Source: Tamlana crocina (GTDB lineage Bacteria; Bacteroidota; Bacteroidia; Flavobacteriales; Flavobacteriaceae). Taken from it: a stretch of DNA of 64,000 bases. This document shows, in pieces, positions 10,161 through 19,316 of this stretch. The first letter of the stretch is position 1; each line of letters opens with the position of its first letter. The notes beneath the pieces were generated by a model. It was not told the origin of the DNA, made no database searches, and was given only the letters and a program-made list of their open reading frames with translations. The DNA is taken from contig CP158972.1 in NCBI GenBank assembly GCA_040429635.1, forward strand, positions 1,684,001-1,748,000. Reading direction: 5' to 3'. A program made the position numbers and the translations under genes.

Positions 10161-12638
10161 ATGGAGGAAGAGTTTGAAGTATCAGAAGGCCAGTCGTCGT
10201 TTTCCTTTGATGTAAAGGCATTTATTTTTAGGGTATTAAGCTATTGGAAGCTATTTGTACTTTTTATTGGCGTTGGGGTTTTTATCGTCTATCAGCAAAA
10301 TATTAGAACCCAGCAGTCGTACCGTTTGGGAACGCAAATTTCGATTGAAGAAGCTTCAAACCCTTTGTTTACATCAAACACTAGTTTGACTTTCAATTGG
10401 GGCGGTGTTTCGGGCAAAGTACAAACCATGATGACTTCATTAAGGTCGCGCTCCATACACGAAGAAGTGGTCGATAACCTTAAATTTTACATCACTTATT
10501 TAAAGCAATCGCGCTTCAGAAAAGATGATATTTATACTTACGCCCCGTTTCGGGTTGATTTAATGCCCAACACGTTTCAGTTGTTGAATACACCTCTTAA
10601 AATCACTTTTCTAGACGGTGATAGATACGAACTGTCTTTTAGTTTTGAAGAAGAAATGTCTCGGGGAACACAGAATTTCAGCAATAAAAAAAAGGGAAAT
10701 ATTGCTATACCTGCGGGAACATTTCAGCAACAATTTAAACTGAACGAGTGGGTGGAAACGCCATATTTTAGTGGCGTGATAACTTTGGCAGATGACAAAA
10801 CCGTTGCCCCTAACGGTGAATATTTTTTCATGTTCAATAATTTTGATGCCGTGGTTTCAAAATACCGAAATAGGCTGTCAATCGACAACCCAAGGAATTC
10901 GGCCATTTTGAATTTGAGCATGGTAGATGTCAACAAAGCAAAAATTGTAGATTATTTAAATGAAACAGTTGAGGTTTTAAGCAAGGAACAGCTTGAGCGC
11001 AAAAACCAGTTTGTAACCAATACCATTACTTTTATCGATCAGCAATTGGAGCGGGTGAAATCACAATTGGTGCTGAATGCCGATTCGTTGAATGATTACA
11101 AGCAAAAGAATAAAATTTTCAATTTAAACCACGAAGGGGAGGCGATTAATTCGAAGATTACCGATTTGGAAAACCAAAGGGACGGCAACGTACAAAGGTT
11201 GGCCTATTACGCCAGTTTAAAAACCTATTTGCAAACCAGTGATTCGTTTACCGAACTTCCTGCGCCAGCTGTTGCAGGAATAGACGATGGTAATATTGTT
11301 GCTAACATATCTAAAATCAATGCGCTGTCGGTACAAAAGTCGCAATACGGTGCAACGGTTAGAAAGGACGCTACGATTTTTGCCGACCTGAACCGACAGA
11401 TTGATGGTTTAAAATCGGTGCTCTTGGAAAATATTAGTTCGGTTACTAATGAGATTAAAAGAGAGCAGCAAACCATTAACTCTAAAATTGCCAAAGAGGA
11501 AGCGAAGATTAAAAAGTTGCCCGTTGCGCAGCAAAAGTTGTTTGATATACAAAGGCAATATACGCTGAGCGAGCAAACCTATAATATGTTTTTGTCCAAA
11601 CGGGGTGAGGCCGATATTATTAAATCGGCTACGGTTTCTGATATTGTTGTGATTGATAAAGCCAAAGATACTGGAGCAACACCGATAGATTTAAAGTTGA
11701 GTTCGCGTTACTTGTTTGCCGTTATCGGAGGGATTTTACCACCATTGTTATTGGCGTTTTTAATCACATTTTTTGATAATAAAATTCATAATCCTCAGGT
11801 GTTGGAGGGCTTGTCTAAAATTCCGATTTTAGGTGTTGTTGGTAAAAATAATGCGGAGAATAATTTAGCGGTTCATTTAAAACCAAAATCGACCATTGCA
11901 GAGGCATTTCGTTCCATACGTTCCAGTTTGCAGTATTTTTATAAAAATAAAGGGATTGACGGCACAAAAACCATCATGGTCACTTCTTCAGTTAGTGGGG
12001 AAGGTAAAACGTTTTCTTCTATTAATTTAGCGACGGTATTGGCCATGAGTGGTAAAAAAACGGTATTGGTAGGATTGGATTTGAGGAAACCTAAAATTTT
12101 TGGAGACTTCGATATTGCCAACGATATTGGCGTGGTTAACTATTTAATTGGCCAAAATGAGTTGGATGATATATTGGTGAAAAGCAAAGTGCCGAATTTG
12201 GATGTGATTACTTCTGGACCAATTCCACCAAACCCATCAGAATTGCTTATTGGAGAACCCATTGATCGAATGATGGCAATTTTAAAAGAATCATACGATT
12301 ATATTGTTTTGGATACTCCCCCGATTGGTTTGGTAGCCGATGCTTTTGAATTAACCGAATACGCCGATGCAACCATTTATGTGGTTAGGCAAGATTACAC
12401 CAAAAAAGGGATGATAAACTTGGTGAATTCAAAGTATGAAAAAGGAGAGATAAAAAATATCAGTTTTGTGTATAACGGTTATAACCAAAAAGGAAAGTAC
12501 GGTTACGGCTATGGTTACGGTTACGGTTATGGCTATGGTTACGGTAGTTACGGAAATGGTTATAACGATGACGGAAACACTAAAAAGGGAGTTATGGGCA
12601 GGTTAAAGCAGTTGTTTAATTTGATACCCAAAAATTGA
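10161..12638 (+). CDS. wzc: Polysaccharide co-polymerase / tyrosine autokinase, Wzc family
   Basis: An 825-residue inner-membrane protein that controls chain length and couples polymerisation to export through Wza. A Wzz-type N-terminal domain has a first membrane helix near residues 26-46. A periplasmic coiled-coil region (about 275-480) leads to a second helix near 515-537 (FAVIGGILPPLLLAFLITF). The cytoplasmic BY-kinase domain has Walker A SVSGEGKT near 607, Walker A' VLVGLDLRKP near 637 and Walker B YIVLDTPPIGLVAD near 714. The C-terminus has eight consecutive Tyr-Gly pairs from residue 780, the expected autophosphorylation cluster. No Wzb-type phosphatase gene is in the window. Six bases separate it from wza and seven from cysQ. 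Confidence 0.95.
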   Translation: MEEEFEVSEGQSSFSFDVKAFIFRVLSYWKLFVLFIGVGVFIVYQQNIRTQQSYRLGTQISIEEASNPLFTSNTSLTFNWGGVSGKVQTMMTSLRSRSIHEEVVDNLKFYITYLKQSRFRKDDIYTYAPFRVDLMPNTFQLLNTPLKITFLDGDRYELSFSFEEEMSRGTQNFSNKKKGNIAIPAGTFQQQFKLNEWVETPYFSGVITLADDKTVAPNGEYFFMFNNFDAVVSKYRNRLSIDNPRNSAILNLSMVDVNKAKIVDYLNETVEVLSKEQLERKNQFVTNTITFIDQQLERVKSQLVLNADSLNDYKQKNKIFNLNHEGEAINSKITDLENQRDGNVQRLAYYASLKTYLQTSDSFTELPAPAVAGIDDGNIVANISKINALSVQKSQYGATVRKDATIFADLNRQIDGLKSVLLENISSVTNEIKREQQTINSKIAKEEAKIKKLPVAQQKLFDIQRQYTLSEQTYNMFLSKRGEADIIKSATVSDIVVIDKAKDTGATPIDLKLSSRYLFAVIGGILPPLLLAFLITFFDNKIHNPQVLEGLSKIPILGVVGKNNAENNLAVHLKPKSTIAEAFRSIRSSLQYFYKNKGIDGTKTIMVTSSVSGEGKTFSSINLATVLAMSGKKTVLVGLDLRKPKIFGDFDIANDIGVVNYLIGQNELDDILVKSKVPNLDVITSGPIPPNPSELLIGEPIDRMMAILKESYDYIVLDTPPIGLVADAFELTEYADATIYVVRQDYTKKGMINLVNSKYEKGEIKNISFVYNGYNQKGKYGYGYGYGYGYGYGYGSYGNGYNDDGNTKKGVMGRLKQLFNLIPKN
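12498..12545 (+). repeat. In-frame hexanucleotide tandem repeat coding (Tyr-Gly)8 in wzc
   Basis: Eight units of TA(C/T)GG(T/C) run from 12498 to 12545 and code the C-terminal tyrosine cluster of the kinase. Slippage in steps of six bases would change the number of phosphorylatable tyrosines without breaking the frame. Synonymous variation between units (TAC/TAT, GGT/GGC) makes the repeat imperfect, which should lower the slippage rate. Confidence 0.9.
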
Positions 12639-12645
12639 ATTTAGT

Positions 12646-13443
12646 ATGAGGGAGGTGCTTATAAAAGCTATTGAAGCTGCTGTATTGGCAGGTGAAGAAA
12701 TTATGAAAGTCTACTCGGGAGTGTTTGATGTGGTTTTGAAGCCTGATAATTCACCACTTACACAAGCCGATGAAAAAGCCAATGCTGTTATCAACGCGGT
12801 GCTAGAAGAAACGAATATTTCAATTATTAGTGAAGAAAATGCTGCGGTATCCTACTCTGAAAGAAAAAAGTGGAACAAATGTTGGGTAGTCGATCCATTG
12901 GACGGTACCAAGGAATTTGTGAATAAAAACGGTGAGTTTACAGTAAATATCGCGTTGGTTGAAAACGGTCAGCCTGTTTTAGGGGTAATTTATGTACCAG
13001 TTTCCAAAACGCTATACTATGCAATAGTTTCAGAAAATATAGCCTATAGAATAGTGTTGGGTAGTCATCAGGTTTCAGAAGGCATTTTTGAAAATAGTGT
13101 CATCATCAAACCAGACAGTAAACCGAAACAGCAGCTAAAAGTGGTGGCCAGCCGTTCGCATCTCAATGACGAAACCGAATCCTTTATAAACGATTTAAAG
13201 TTAAAGGGGGAAGATGTTGTGATGGTATCAAAAGGAAGTTCGTTGAAATTTTGTCTATTGGCAGAGGGCGAGGCACATGTTTACCCTAGGTTTGCCCCCA
13301 CCATGGAGTGGGATATCGCCGCGGGACATGCCATTTGTAATGCCGTTGGAATAAAGGTGAGTCAAGTTGGAGCTGTAAAAGAGTTAAGATACAACAAAGA
13401 AAGTTTGTTAAACCCCTATTTTCTTGCCAAAACAGTAGTATGA
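12646..13443 (+). CDS. cysQ: 3'(2'),5'-bisphosphate nucleotidase CysQ
   Basis: A 265-residue member of the inositol monophosphatase superfamily that hydrolyses 3'-phosphoadenosine 5'-phosphate (PAP) to AMP. Visible metal-binding motifs are the early SEENAA, the central WVVDPLDGTKEF near residues 80-91, and the C-terminal TMEWDIAAGHAI near 219-230. The length is typical of CysQ. The stop overlaps the start of cysC (ATGA). PAP is the product left after a sulfotransferase uses PAPS, so the pairing with an APS kinase and with two sulfotransferase genes downstream points to sulfation rather than sulfur assimilation. A general inositol phosphatase role is less likely because of the cysC partner. 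Confidence 0.9.
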   Translation: MREVLIKAIEAAVLAGEEIMKVYSGVFDVVLKPDNSPLTQADEKANAVINAVLEETNISIISEENAAVSYSERKKWNKCWVVDPLDGTKEFVNKNGEFTVNIALVENGQPVLGVIYVPVSKTLYYAIVSENIAYRIVLGSHQVSEGIFENSVIIKPDSKPKQQLKVVASRSHLNDETESFINDLKLKGEDVVMVSKGSSLKFCLLAEGEAHVYPRFAPTMEWDIAAGHAICNAVGIKVSQVGAVKELRYNKESLLNPYFLAKTVV

Positions 13444-14024
13444 AGAATAACATTAAGCAAGATTACGCCATTGGGCAAAGCGATAGGGAGGCTTTAAATA
13501 AACATAAACCCTGTTTGGTTTGGTTTACAGGCTTGTCGGGGTCTGGAAAGTCGACCATAGCCAATTTATTGGAAAAAGAACTTTACCAACAAGGCATTCA
13601 CACTTATACTTTAGATGGGGATAATTTGCGACGTGGATTGAATAGTGATTTAAAATTTACCAAAGTAGATCGTGTTGAAAATTTAAGACGAACCGCTGAA
13701 GTAGGAAAGCTGTTTGTCGATGCTGGATTCGTGGTTTTGGCTGCATTTATTACGCCTTATAATGAAGTTCGAAAAAGCATAAGAACTATTGTTGGCAATG
13801 AAAATTATATTGAGGTGTTCGTAAATACCCCATTGGAAGTTTGTGAACAGCGTGATGTAAAGGGGCTGTACAAAAGAGCAAGGGCTGGAGAAATCAAAAA
13901 TTTTACAGGAATTAGTTCCCCTTTTGAAATACCGAACAATCCAACTATCGAGATTCAAACCCTGAAAGAAAGTCCAGAAAAGGCCGTAGAAAAAATTTTA
14001 AAACTGTTGATTAACAAGATTTAA
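13440..14024 (+). CDS. cysC: Adenylylsulfate kinase CysC
   Basis: A 194-residue cytoplasmic kinase that phosphorylates adenosine 5'-phosphosulfate to PAPS, the sulfate donor. The P-loop GLSGSGKST is at residues 31-39, followed by LDGDNLRRGLNSDL and RVENLRRTAEVGKLF, then AAFITPYNEVR, then the lid region GLYKRARAGEIKNFTGISSPFE. The position that is usually Ser in the I-S-P(H/Y) motif reads Thr here. The start overlaps the cysQ stop by four bases, so the two are translationally coupled. ATP sulfurylase (cysD/cysN) and PAPS reductase (cysH) are not in the window, so APS must come from genes elsewhere. Confidence 0.95.
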   Translation: MKNNIKQDYAIGQSDREALNKHKPCLVWFTGLSGSGKSTIANLLEKELYQQGIHTYTLDGDNLRRGLNSDLKFTKVDRVENLRRTAEVGKLFVDAGFVVLAAFITPYNEVRKSIRTIVGNENYIEVFVNTPLEVCEQRDVKGLYKRARAGEIKNFTGISSPFEIPNNPTIEIQTLKESPEKAVEKILKLLINKI

Positions 14025-14036
14025 AGAAAGCATTTA

Positions 14037-14882
14037 ATGCCATTGGAAACTAAAATATATCAAAAAGAGAACAACTTAAAGTTAAGAGTTCTACTAAAGG
14101 CTACTTTGTCAGATATGCTGTCTTCGAGATTTTTGGCTACCCAACTAGCGGTTCGCGATATTAAGGCACAATACCGCCAGTCTTATCTTGGTATTTTTTG
14201 GATGTTTATAACACCCCTGGCCACGGCTTTTGTTTGGGTGTTTCTTAATAATACAGGTACAGTAAAATTAACCGATACAGGTGTACCATACCCTGTGTAT
14301 GCTTTTTCAGGAACCTTGTTATGGGCCATTATCAAAGAAGCTATTAACACACCTATGGCAAGTACCAATTCTGCTCGGTCTATTTTAACAAAAATTAATT
14401 TTCCGAAAGAAGCTTTAATTGTGTCGGGGGTTTTTAAGTTGCTGTTCAATAGTTCGGTAAAAGTCATTCTGCTCATTGTGTTTATTTTCGCATTTGGGAT
14501 TGGGTTCCACTGGTCCTTATTATGGTTGCCCCTCACTATTTTGGCAGCAGTGCTTTTTGGCATCACTTTGGGGCTGTTTTTAACACCTGTGGGGATGCTC
14601 TATACCGATGTGGGTAAGTTTATAAATTTTGGCCTGGGGTTTCTTATGTACATTACCCCCGTGGTATATGCTATCCCAAAAGAGGGCATAATGAAAACGA
14701 TTATGGTTTGGAATCCGTTTACACCATTTATACTATCAGCTCGTGATTTGGCTTTGGGATTGCCTCCACAACACCTTGCGTATTATGCTGTACTGTTGTT
14801 GTTATGCATACCACTATTGGGGGTGGGATTAGTGTTTTACCGAATTTCAATACCCATTATTGTGGAGCGGATGAGCGCGTAG
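14037..14882 (+). CDS. wzm: Polysaccharide ABC exporter permease, Wzm type
   Basis: A 281-residue ABC-2 type inner-membrane permease. After a cytoplasmic N-terminus carrying AVRDIKAQYRQSYLGIFWMF, the signature of O-antigen and capsule exporters, about six membrane helices follow, including FITPLATAFVWVFL, VILLIVFIFAFGIGF, LTILAAVLFGITLGLF and a C-terminal LLLLCIPLLGVGLVFY. With the ATPase Wzt it moves a finished lipid-linked glycan across the inner membrane. It follows cysC after 12 bases and is separated from wzt by 187 bp, a wide gap for this operon, which contains a degenerate copy of the dispersed repeat. Confidence 0.92.
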   Translation: MPLETKIYQKENNLKLRVLLKATLSDMLSSRFLATQLAVRDIKAQYRQSYLGIFWMFITPLATAFVWVFLNNTGTVKLTDTGVPYPVYAFSGTLLWAIIKEAINTPMASTNSARSILTKINFPKEALIVSGVFKLLFNSSVKVILLIVFIFAFGIGFHWSLLWLPLTILAAVLFGITLGLFLTPVGMLYTDVGKFINFGLGFLMYITPVVYAIPKEGIMKTIMVWNPFTPFILSARDLALGLPPQHLAYYAVLLLLCIPLLGVGLVFYRISIPIIVERMSA

Positions 14883-15013
14883 CCCCACCCCTCCCCAAAG
14901 GAAAGTGAGCTAGAAAGATGCGGTAGATAATGAATAAAAAAATATAAAATATTGGAGTTCGATTTTAAAGCAATTGATAATCAGTTTTTTAATGTTCGTT
15001 GTTGAGCATGTCG

Positions 15014-15043
15014 TGTCGTTCAGAGCGATAGCGAAGAATCTCA
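15014..15043 (+). repeat. Dispersed repeat, degenerate half copy between wzm and wzt
   Basis: TGTCGTTCAGAGCGATAGCG followed by AAGAATCTCA keeps the GAGCG...GCGAAG core with several mismatches. It sits in the 187-bp gap between wzm and wzt, just before the wzt start. Confidence 0.55.
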
Positions 15044-15069
15044 TCAATACAAATTAGAAGTCTAAAAAT

Positions 15070-16305
15070 ATGTCTAATACCGCGTCAGAAAAATCAGAAA
15101 ACGAAGTACTTGTTAAGGTTGAAGGTCTGAGCAAGAAATTTTGTAAAGACCTTAAAACCAGTCTTTGGTATGGGGTGAAGGACTTGGTTTCGGGAATGAG
15201 TGGCAATAAAAATGAACGGGATCTGCGTCCCAAAGAATTTTGGGCTGTAAAAGACGTGAGTTTTGAGTTACGTAGAGGCGAGTGTTTGGGTTTAATTGGG
15301 CATAACGGCGCAGGAAAAAGTACATTGCTTAAAATTTTAAACGGACTCATTAATCCAGATGCCGGTAAGGTTACTATAAAAGGACGTGTGGGCGCTTTAA
15401 TTGAATTGGGGGCAGGCTTTAATCCTATTTTAAGCGGTCGAGAAAACATTTATAACAATGGAGCCGTTTTAGGCTTTAGCCGAAAGGAAATAACCGAAAA
15501 ACTGGATGATATCATCACCTTTGCTGAGTTGGAAGAGTTCATCGATATGCCCGTGCAAAACTACAGTAGTGGAATGAAAGTGCGTTTGGGTTTTGCCGTG
15601 GCCGCCCAAATGGAACCCGATGTGTTGATAATAGATGAGGTTTTAGCGGTAGGAGATGCTGGGTTTAAAATAAAATGCTATAATAAGATTAGTGAGATGT
15701 CTACCAAATGTGCAATGATTTTTGTTTCACATTCAATGCCTCAGATTGCAAGAATTTGTACGGATTGTATTTTGATGAAGCGTGGGGTTTCAATGTGTTT
15801 TCCTGGAGATGTAGGCAAAGCGATAGAAGCTTATGATGGTAGTTTTTCAAATGGAGATCAAATTAATACAATAAGCGATTATTTTAAAGTTTTAAAAATA
15901 GAGGTTAATGGGGAGGCTACATTAAATAGAAGAAAGCAAATACCTATAAGTTTTGGTAATGAACTGACGGTTTTTTTTGAATTATCTTTTTTAAAAGAAT
16001 ACGACTATGAAAATTTCATTATAACTCTTGTTGTTACGGACAAATCTCAACGAGCAATAGCCATTGCTGAGAATGAATTTATATCTAAACAGAATTTTAA
16101 AAAAGAAGTTTTTAGTTTTACTGCCCGTTTTGATGAAATGAATTTAACCGGAAGCATATACTCTTTAACATTAAATGTCGTTGAAAAAAAATCCAATGGT
16201 ATGAGAAATGTTCTTGGAAGGGTTTTATATTTTGCCGAACTGCTAATGCAGGGTAAAAAGCAAGAGAGTTATGCGCCTATAGTATTAAACTCAACTTGGC
16301 AATAA
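15070..16305 (+). CDS. wzt: Polysaccharide ABC exporter ATPase with substrate-binding domain, Wzt type
   Basis: A 411-residue protein. Residues about 15-250 form the ATPase: Walker A GHNGAGKST near 77-85, the Q-loop region ELGAGFNPILSGRENIYNNG typical of polysaccharide exporters, signature YSSGMKVRLGFAVA and Walker B VLIIDEVLAVGDAGF. Residues about 260-411 form a Wzt C-terminal beta-sandwich domain, which in known systems binds the end of the exported glycan and sets specificity. Base composition changes sharply at the domain boundary: 60-base lines at 15541 and 15781 have about 45% G+C, while those at 15841 and 15961 have about 20%. The stop overlaps the next ATG (TAATG). Confidence 0.94.
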   Translation: MSNTASEKSENEVLVKVEGLSKKFCKDLKTSLWYGVKDLVSGMSGNKNERDLRPKEFWAVKDVSFELRRGECLGLIGHNGAGKSTLLKILNGLINPDAGKVTIKGRVGALIELGAGFNPILSGRENIYNNGAVLGFSRKEITEKLDDIITFAELEEFIDMPVQNYSSGMKVRLGFAVAAQMEPDVLIIDEVLAVGDAGFKIKCYNKISEMSTKCAMIFVSHSMPQIARICTDCILMKRGVSMCFPGDVGKAIEAYDGSFSNGDQINTISDYFKVLKIEVNGEATLNRRKQIPISFGNELTVFFELSFLKEYDYENFIITLVVTDKSQRAIAIAENEFISKQNFKKEVFSFTARFDEMNLTGSIYSLTLNVVEKKSNGMRNVLGRVLYFAELLMQGKKQESYAPIVLNSTWQ

Positions 16306-16934
16306 TGGTAATCTCAAAAAAGCATAAATTTATTTTTATCCATATTCCTAAAAATGCAGGAACTAGTATACAGGAAGCCTTAAAAAGCGTTAAGGAAAAA
16401 AGAGAACATTGGGTTGTGTCACAAACAACGAAGCATCAATCATTGCAGGACTTGCTTAAAATTTATGAAGATTCAAGCTGGTTGGAAAAAAAAGTTAAAG
16501 ATTTTGATTTTTTAAATTATTTTAAGTTTGCTGTTGTGAGAAACCCGTTTGAAAGAATGGTTTCATTATACAATTACTTAAATAAAAGTAAAGTTAGAAA
16601 TGAGATATGTAGTGTAAATGGCTTTGAACATTTCGTTCATTTATTCGAAGATAAAAATAGTTGGGTGTCTAAGCTTCATTCGGCTAAGTCACAATTAAGT
16701 TATATTACAGATTTAGAAGGGAAGATTGCGGCTGATTATATAGGGAAATATGAAGATTTATCAAGTTTTAAAACGGATATTGAAGCAAATTTTGATTTTA
16801 AGCTAAACCTCAAATGGCTAAATGTTTCAAATGTGCATAAGTTTGACTACAGGTCTTATTATAGTAATGAAATCCAGAGCATAATAGAAAAAGAGTTTTT
16901 AGAAGACCTGAATATGTTTAATTATAACTTTTAG
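16305..16934 (+). CDS. PAPS-dependent sulfotransferase family protein (Sulfotransfer_2 type)
   Basis: About 209 residues from the ATG at 16305, which overlaps the wzt stop (TAATG); a TTG three codons upstream is less likely. The 5'-phosphosulfate-binding loop FIHIPKNAGTSI is near residues 10-21 and the 3'-phosphate-binding segment VVRNPFERMVSLYNYL near 79-94. A third family motif, DYIGKYEDLSSFKTDI, follows near 144-159. These match carbohydrate sulfotransferases that move sulfate from PAPS to a sugar hydroxyl. No membrane anchor is visible, so sulfation should occur on the cytoplasmic side before export. It is very AT-rich, like its two downstream neighbours. The acceptor sugar is unknown. 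Confidence 0.88.
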   Translation: MVISKKHKFIFIHIPKNAGTSIQEALKSVKEKREHWVVSQTTKHQSLQDLLKIYEDSSWLEKKVKDFDFLNYFKFAVVRNPFERMVSLYNYLNKSKVRNEICSVNGFEHFVHLFEDKNSWVSKLHSAKSQLSYITDLEGKIAADYIGKYEDLSSFKTDIEANFDFKLNLKWLNVSNVHKFDYRSYYSNEIQSIIEKEFLEDLNMFNYNF

Positions 16935-16935
16935 G

Positions 16936-18081
16936 ATGGTAAAGGTTCTTTTCTTTAATGATACGAGGGTGGAAACAAACCCCGGATGCCATGCGACAGT
17001 TAACTCGTTATCTGAGTTTGTCTTAGAAAATTTACCAAATACCACAATTGAATATGTGCCTTTGGGTACAGAAAATAGCATGTTTTCTGAAAATCTTTAT
17101 CAAGAAACTAATGTACTACTTAGAAATAGAGTATTCTCAAGAGTTTCGTCAAAACTACGAATATTAAAAAGAGAAAAAAGAATAAATATAAAATTGTGGG
17201 AAAGATTGGCTATGACTAATATTTCTAAACCTACTCAAGATAGAATACAAGACTCCAATCTCATTTTGATAAACATGGAGGGTACTATCCATCACAATTC
17301 AATAGCTGGGCTTGCTCTTTTGGCTATAGCACTTTACTCTAAAAAAAAAGGGAAAATAGTGGCTCTAGTAAATGGGAGTTATCAAAACATGGACGTCAGA
17401 GTTACGAGAAAAATAATGAGTTGTGCGGATTTTATTAGCGTAAGAGATTCTTTTTCATATAATTACCTGGCATCCCAAGGCGTTGAGTTGTCATTGATTC
17501 CTGATTTTGCGTTTAGAGCTAAAATTAATTCACAACCATTTGTGAAAGATCAAATTTTATCAAATAAAAATAATCAATCTCTTAAGAAATGTTTATACAC
17601 GGTGGGTGTATTAGGAGCCTATCCAAATCAAGAAAACGGAGTTTCTTTATCTGATATAAAACGACATATTTTTGAAATTGATAATCTTGGGTACAAGCCA
17701 TATTATCTTAAAATAGAAGAAAAGGAAACCCAAATAGCTAATGAACTTGCTAAAATAGGTGTACCAATAATATCTTATGAAGATGGGCTGAACTATAACA
17801 ATATAGGTAGTTTAATTTCTAAATTTGATTTGTTAATAACGGGTAGATACCATATTGGTATTTTCGGATTAATGAATTATATAAAAACCTTTTTTCTTAA
17901 ATCGAACACCTACAAAACAGAAGGACTTTTAAATATGTTGGGTTTAGAAAATAGAATGATAGAAGGAGGTAATCTAAATAAAATTAAACTAAATAATCTC
18001 GGTATGGTTTATCAATTGCCCAATGATGATTTCTTTCGGGATTTTAAACAGTTTTTGAAAAATTTAAACCATAAGATTTGA
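16936..18081 (+). CDS. Polysaccharide pyruvyl transferase family protein
   Basis: A 381-residue cytoplasmic protein. The pattern LILINMEGTIHHN, then KIVALVNGSY, then ISVRDSFSYNYLASQGV followed by PDFAFRA, and late LLITGRYHIGIFGL, matches the polysaccharide pyruvyl transferase family (PF04230), GT-B-like enzymes that add pyruvate ketals to glycans. Some family members may instead transfer sugars, so the exact reaction is open. The gene begins one base after the previous stop, is AT-rich and belongs to the probable acquired block 15.83-19.4 kb. A Walker-type or SAM motif is absent. Confidence 0.75.
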   Translation: MVKVLFFNDTRVETNPGCHATVNSLSEFVLENLPNTTIEYVPLGTENSMFSENLYQETNVLLRNRVFSRVSSKLRILKREKRINIKLWERLAMTNISKPTQDRIQDSNLILINMEGTIHHNSIAGLALLAIALYSKKKGKIVALVNGSYQNMDVRVTRKIMSCADFISVRDSFSYNYLASQGVELSLIPDFAFRAKINSQPFVKDQILSNKNNQSLKKCLYTVGVLGAYPNQENGVSLSDIKRHIFEIDNLGYKPYYLKIEEKETQIANELAKIGVPIISYEDGLNYNNIGSLISKFDLLITGRYHIGIFGLMNYIKTFFLKSNTYKTEGLLNMLGLENRMIEGGNLNKIKLNNLGMVYQLPNDDFFRDFKQFLKNLNHKI

Positions 18082-19316
18082 GTTACTTTAAAGAAAAAAT
18101 AATATCATTTTTTTTAAAGGATTACACTGTTATAAATTCTTATTTCCCAATTAGTAAATTGGATGTTTTTGATTACTTTAAAAAAAGGCTTTTGTTGAGA
18201 CAATATAAGACAAATGATTCTTTTTGTGTTAATTTTATTATAACTTCCAAAGCTGAGATAAGAGTTTTTACCCCTCTTCTGAATTATATTGTTGAGTACA
18301 ATCCTGAGATAAAAGTAAAATTATTTTTTGCAAAAAAAGGGGTAGGGTTTGATTCTAATTTGTTGCAAAAAATTTATGATAGTAAAACCATCAAAATTGA
18401 ACATTCGGCACTCTCATTAACAGAGTATGAAAATGCAATTAATGTTATTTGTCTCGATCATAATTATTACAAAAATGCTCATAAAATAGGAGTAGATATT
18501 GTTACTTTTCTTAACAGTAAAAAACAAGCAACTGTTTGTGTTCAGCATGGGGGTAATCAAAAGGACTACATAAACGGTCATTTGTCTTCGATAAGCAAAT
18601 ACCAACTCCTTTTTGGAAGACTGATATATAATCGATTCGTTGAGTTTGGTTTTAGTGCTAAAAATCTATTTTTAACAGGAAACCCATTGCATGATAAAGC
18701 TTTTCGAAAGAATTTAAAATTAATATTTGATGCTAAACGAAAAGTAATATCTTTAATCACTTGTGTACATACCGAATATGATGATAGGTCAAACCCTAGG
18801 GAAAGTTATATTCAATATGTTAAGACTGTTTTTGAGAGTATAAATTACGAAGAGTATGTTTTAGTAATAAAGATGCACCCCTATGACCCAGTCGAAGATA
18901 ATATTTATGACTTTGTAAGAATGGAGTTAGGTTTGACAGAAAGTGATATTAGGATAATTGGAGCAAATGACACTTCGAAAACGGTTTATGATGTTATCAA
19001 GGCTTCAAGTTTAGTAATTAGCCGAGCTTCAAGTGTTATAGAAGAATCACTAATGTTGAAAAAGAGAGTTGTAGCTTTTGACTTGTATGAAGATGGAGCT
19101 AGTAAACATTACGATTTTCTTTTGAAATATGATATTTATAAAAAGGTGATAAAGGATAGTAAACGTTTGGCTTTAGCTATTAGAGAACTTGAAAGTAGCA
19201 TTATAAGTGATTTTGAAATTGATGAAATAATAGGAAATACAACTTATAAATTGGATGGGAAATCTACTGAGCGAATTATGATGGCTTTAAAAAGCATTTC
19301 TATTTTTAATAAATAA
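18078..19316 (+). CDS. GT-B fold glycosyltransferase-like protein
   Basis: A 412-residue protein starting at a TTG that overlaps the previous stop as TTGA; the next in-frame Met is around residue 270, so a non-ATG start is required. The C-terminal half resembles GT-B enzymes of the CDP-glycerol glycerophosphotransferase or surface-carbohydrate type: VCVQHGGNQKDY, FGFSAKNLFLTGNPLHD, VLVIKMHPYDP, then VIKASSLVISRASSVIEESLM, the usual nucleotide-site loop. The N-terminal half has no feature I recognise. It is AT-rich (about 22% G+C in one 60-base line at 18121) and is the last gene of the AT-rich block. Donor and acceptor are unknown. Confidence 0.6.
   Translation: MSYFKEKIISFFLKDYTVINSYFPISKLDVFDYFKKRLLLRQYKTNDSFCVNFIITSKAEIRVFTPLLNYIVEYNPEIKVKLFFAKKGVGFDSNLLQKIYDSKTIKIEHSALSLTEYENAINVICLDHNYYKNAHKIGVDIVTFLNSKKQATVCVQHGGNQKDYINGHLSSISKYQLLFGRLIYNRFVEFGFSAKNLFLTGNPLHDKAFRKNLKLIFDAKRKVISLITCVHTEYDDRSNPRESYIQYVKTVFESINYEEYVLVIKMHPYDPVEDNIYDFVRMELGLTESDIRIIGANDTSKTVYDVIKASSLVISRASSVIEESLMLKKRVVAFDLYEDGASKHYDFLLKYDIYKKVIKDSKRLALAIRELESSIISDFEIDEIIGNTTYKLDGKSTERIMMALKSISIFNK

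Noticed and set aside
12646-13443. cysQ as an inositol monophosphatase or histidinol phosphatase
   Set aside because: The motif set is shared by the superfamily, but the ATGA coupling with cysC and the sulfotransferases downstream favour PAP hydrolysis.
14183-14566. A 127-residue minus-strand open frame inside wzm
   Set aside because: It is antisense to a membrane-protein gene with clear family motifs and shows no start context or domain of its own.
14883-14910. A short C-rich phrase (CCCCACCCCTCCCCAAAGG) after wzm as a regulatory site
   Set aside because: It resembles a broken piece of another dispersed repeat and has no partner arm or T-run, so no function can be supported.
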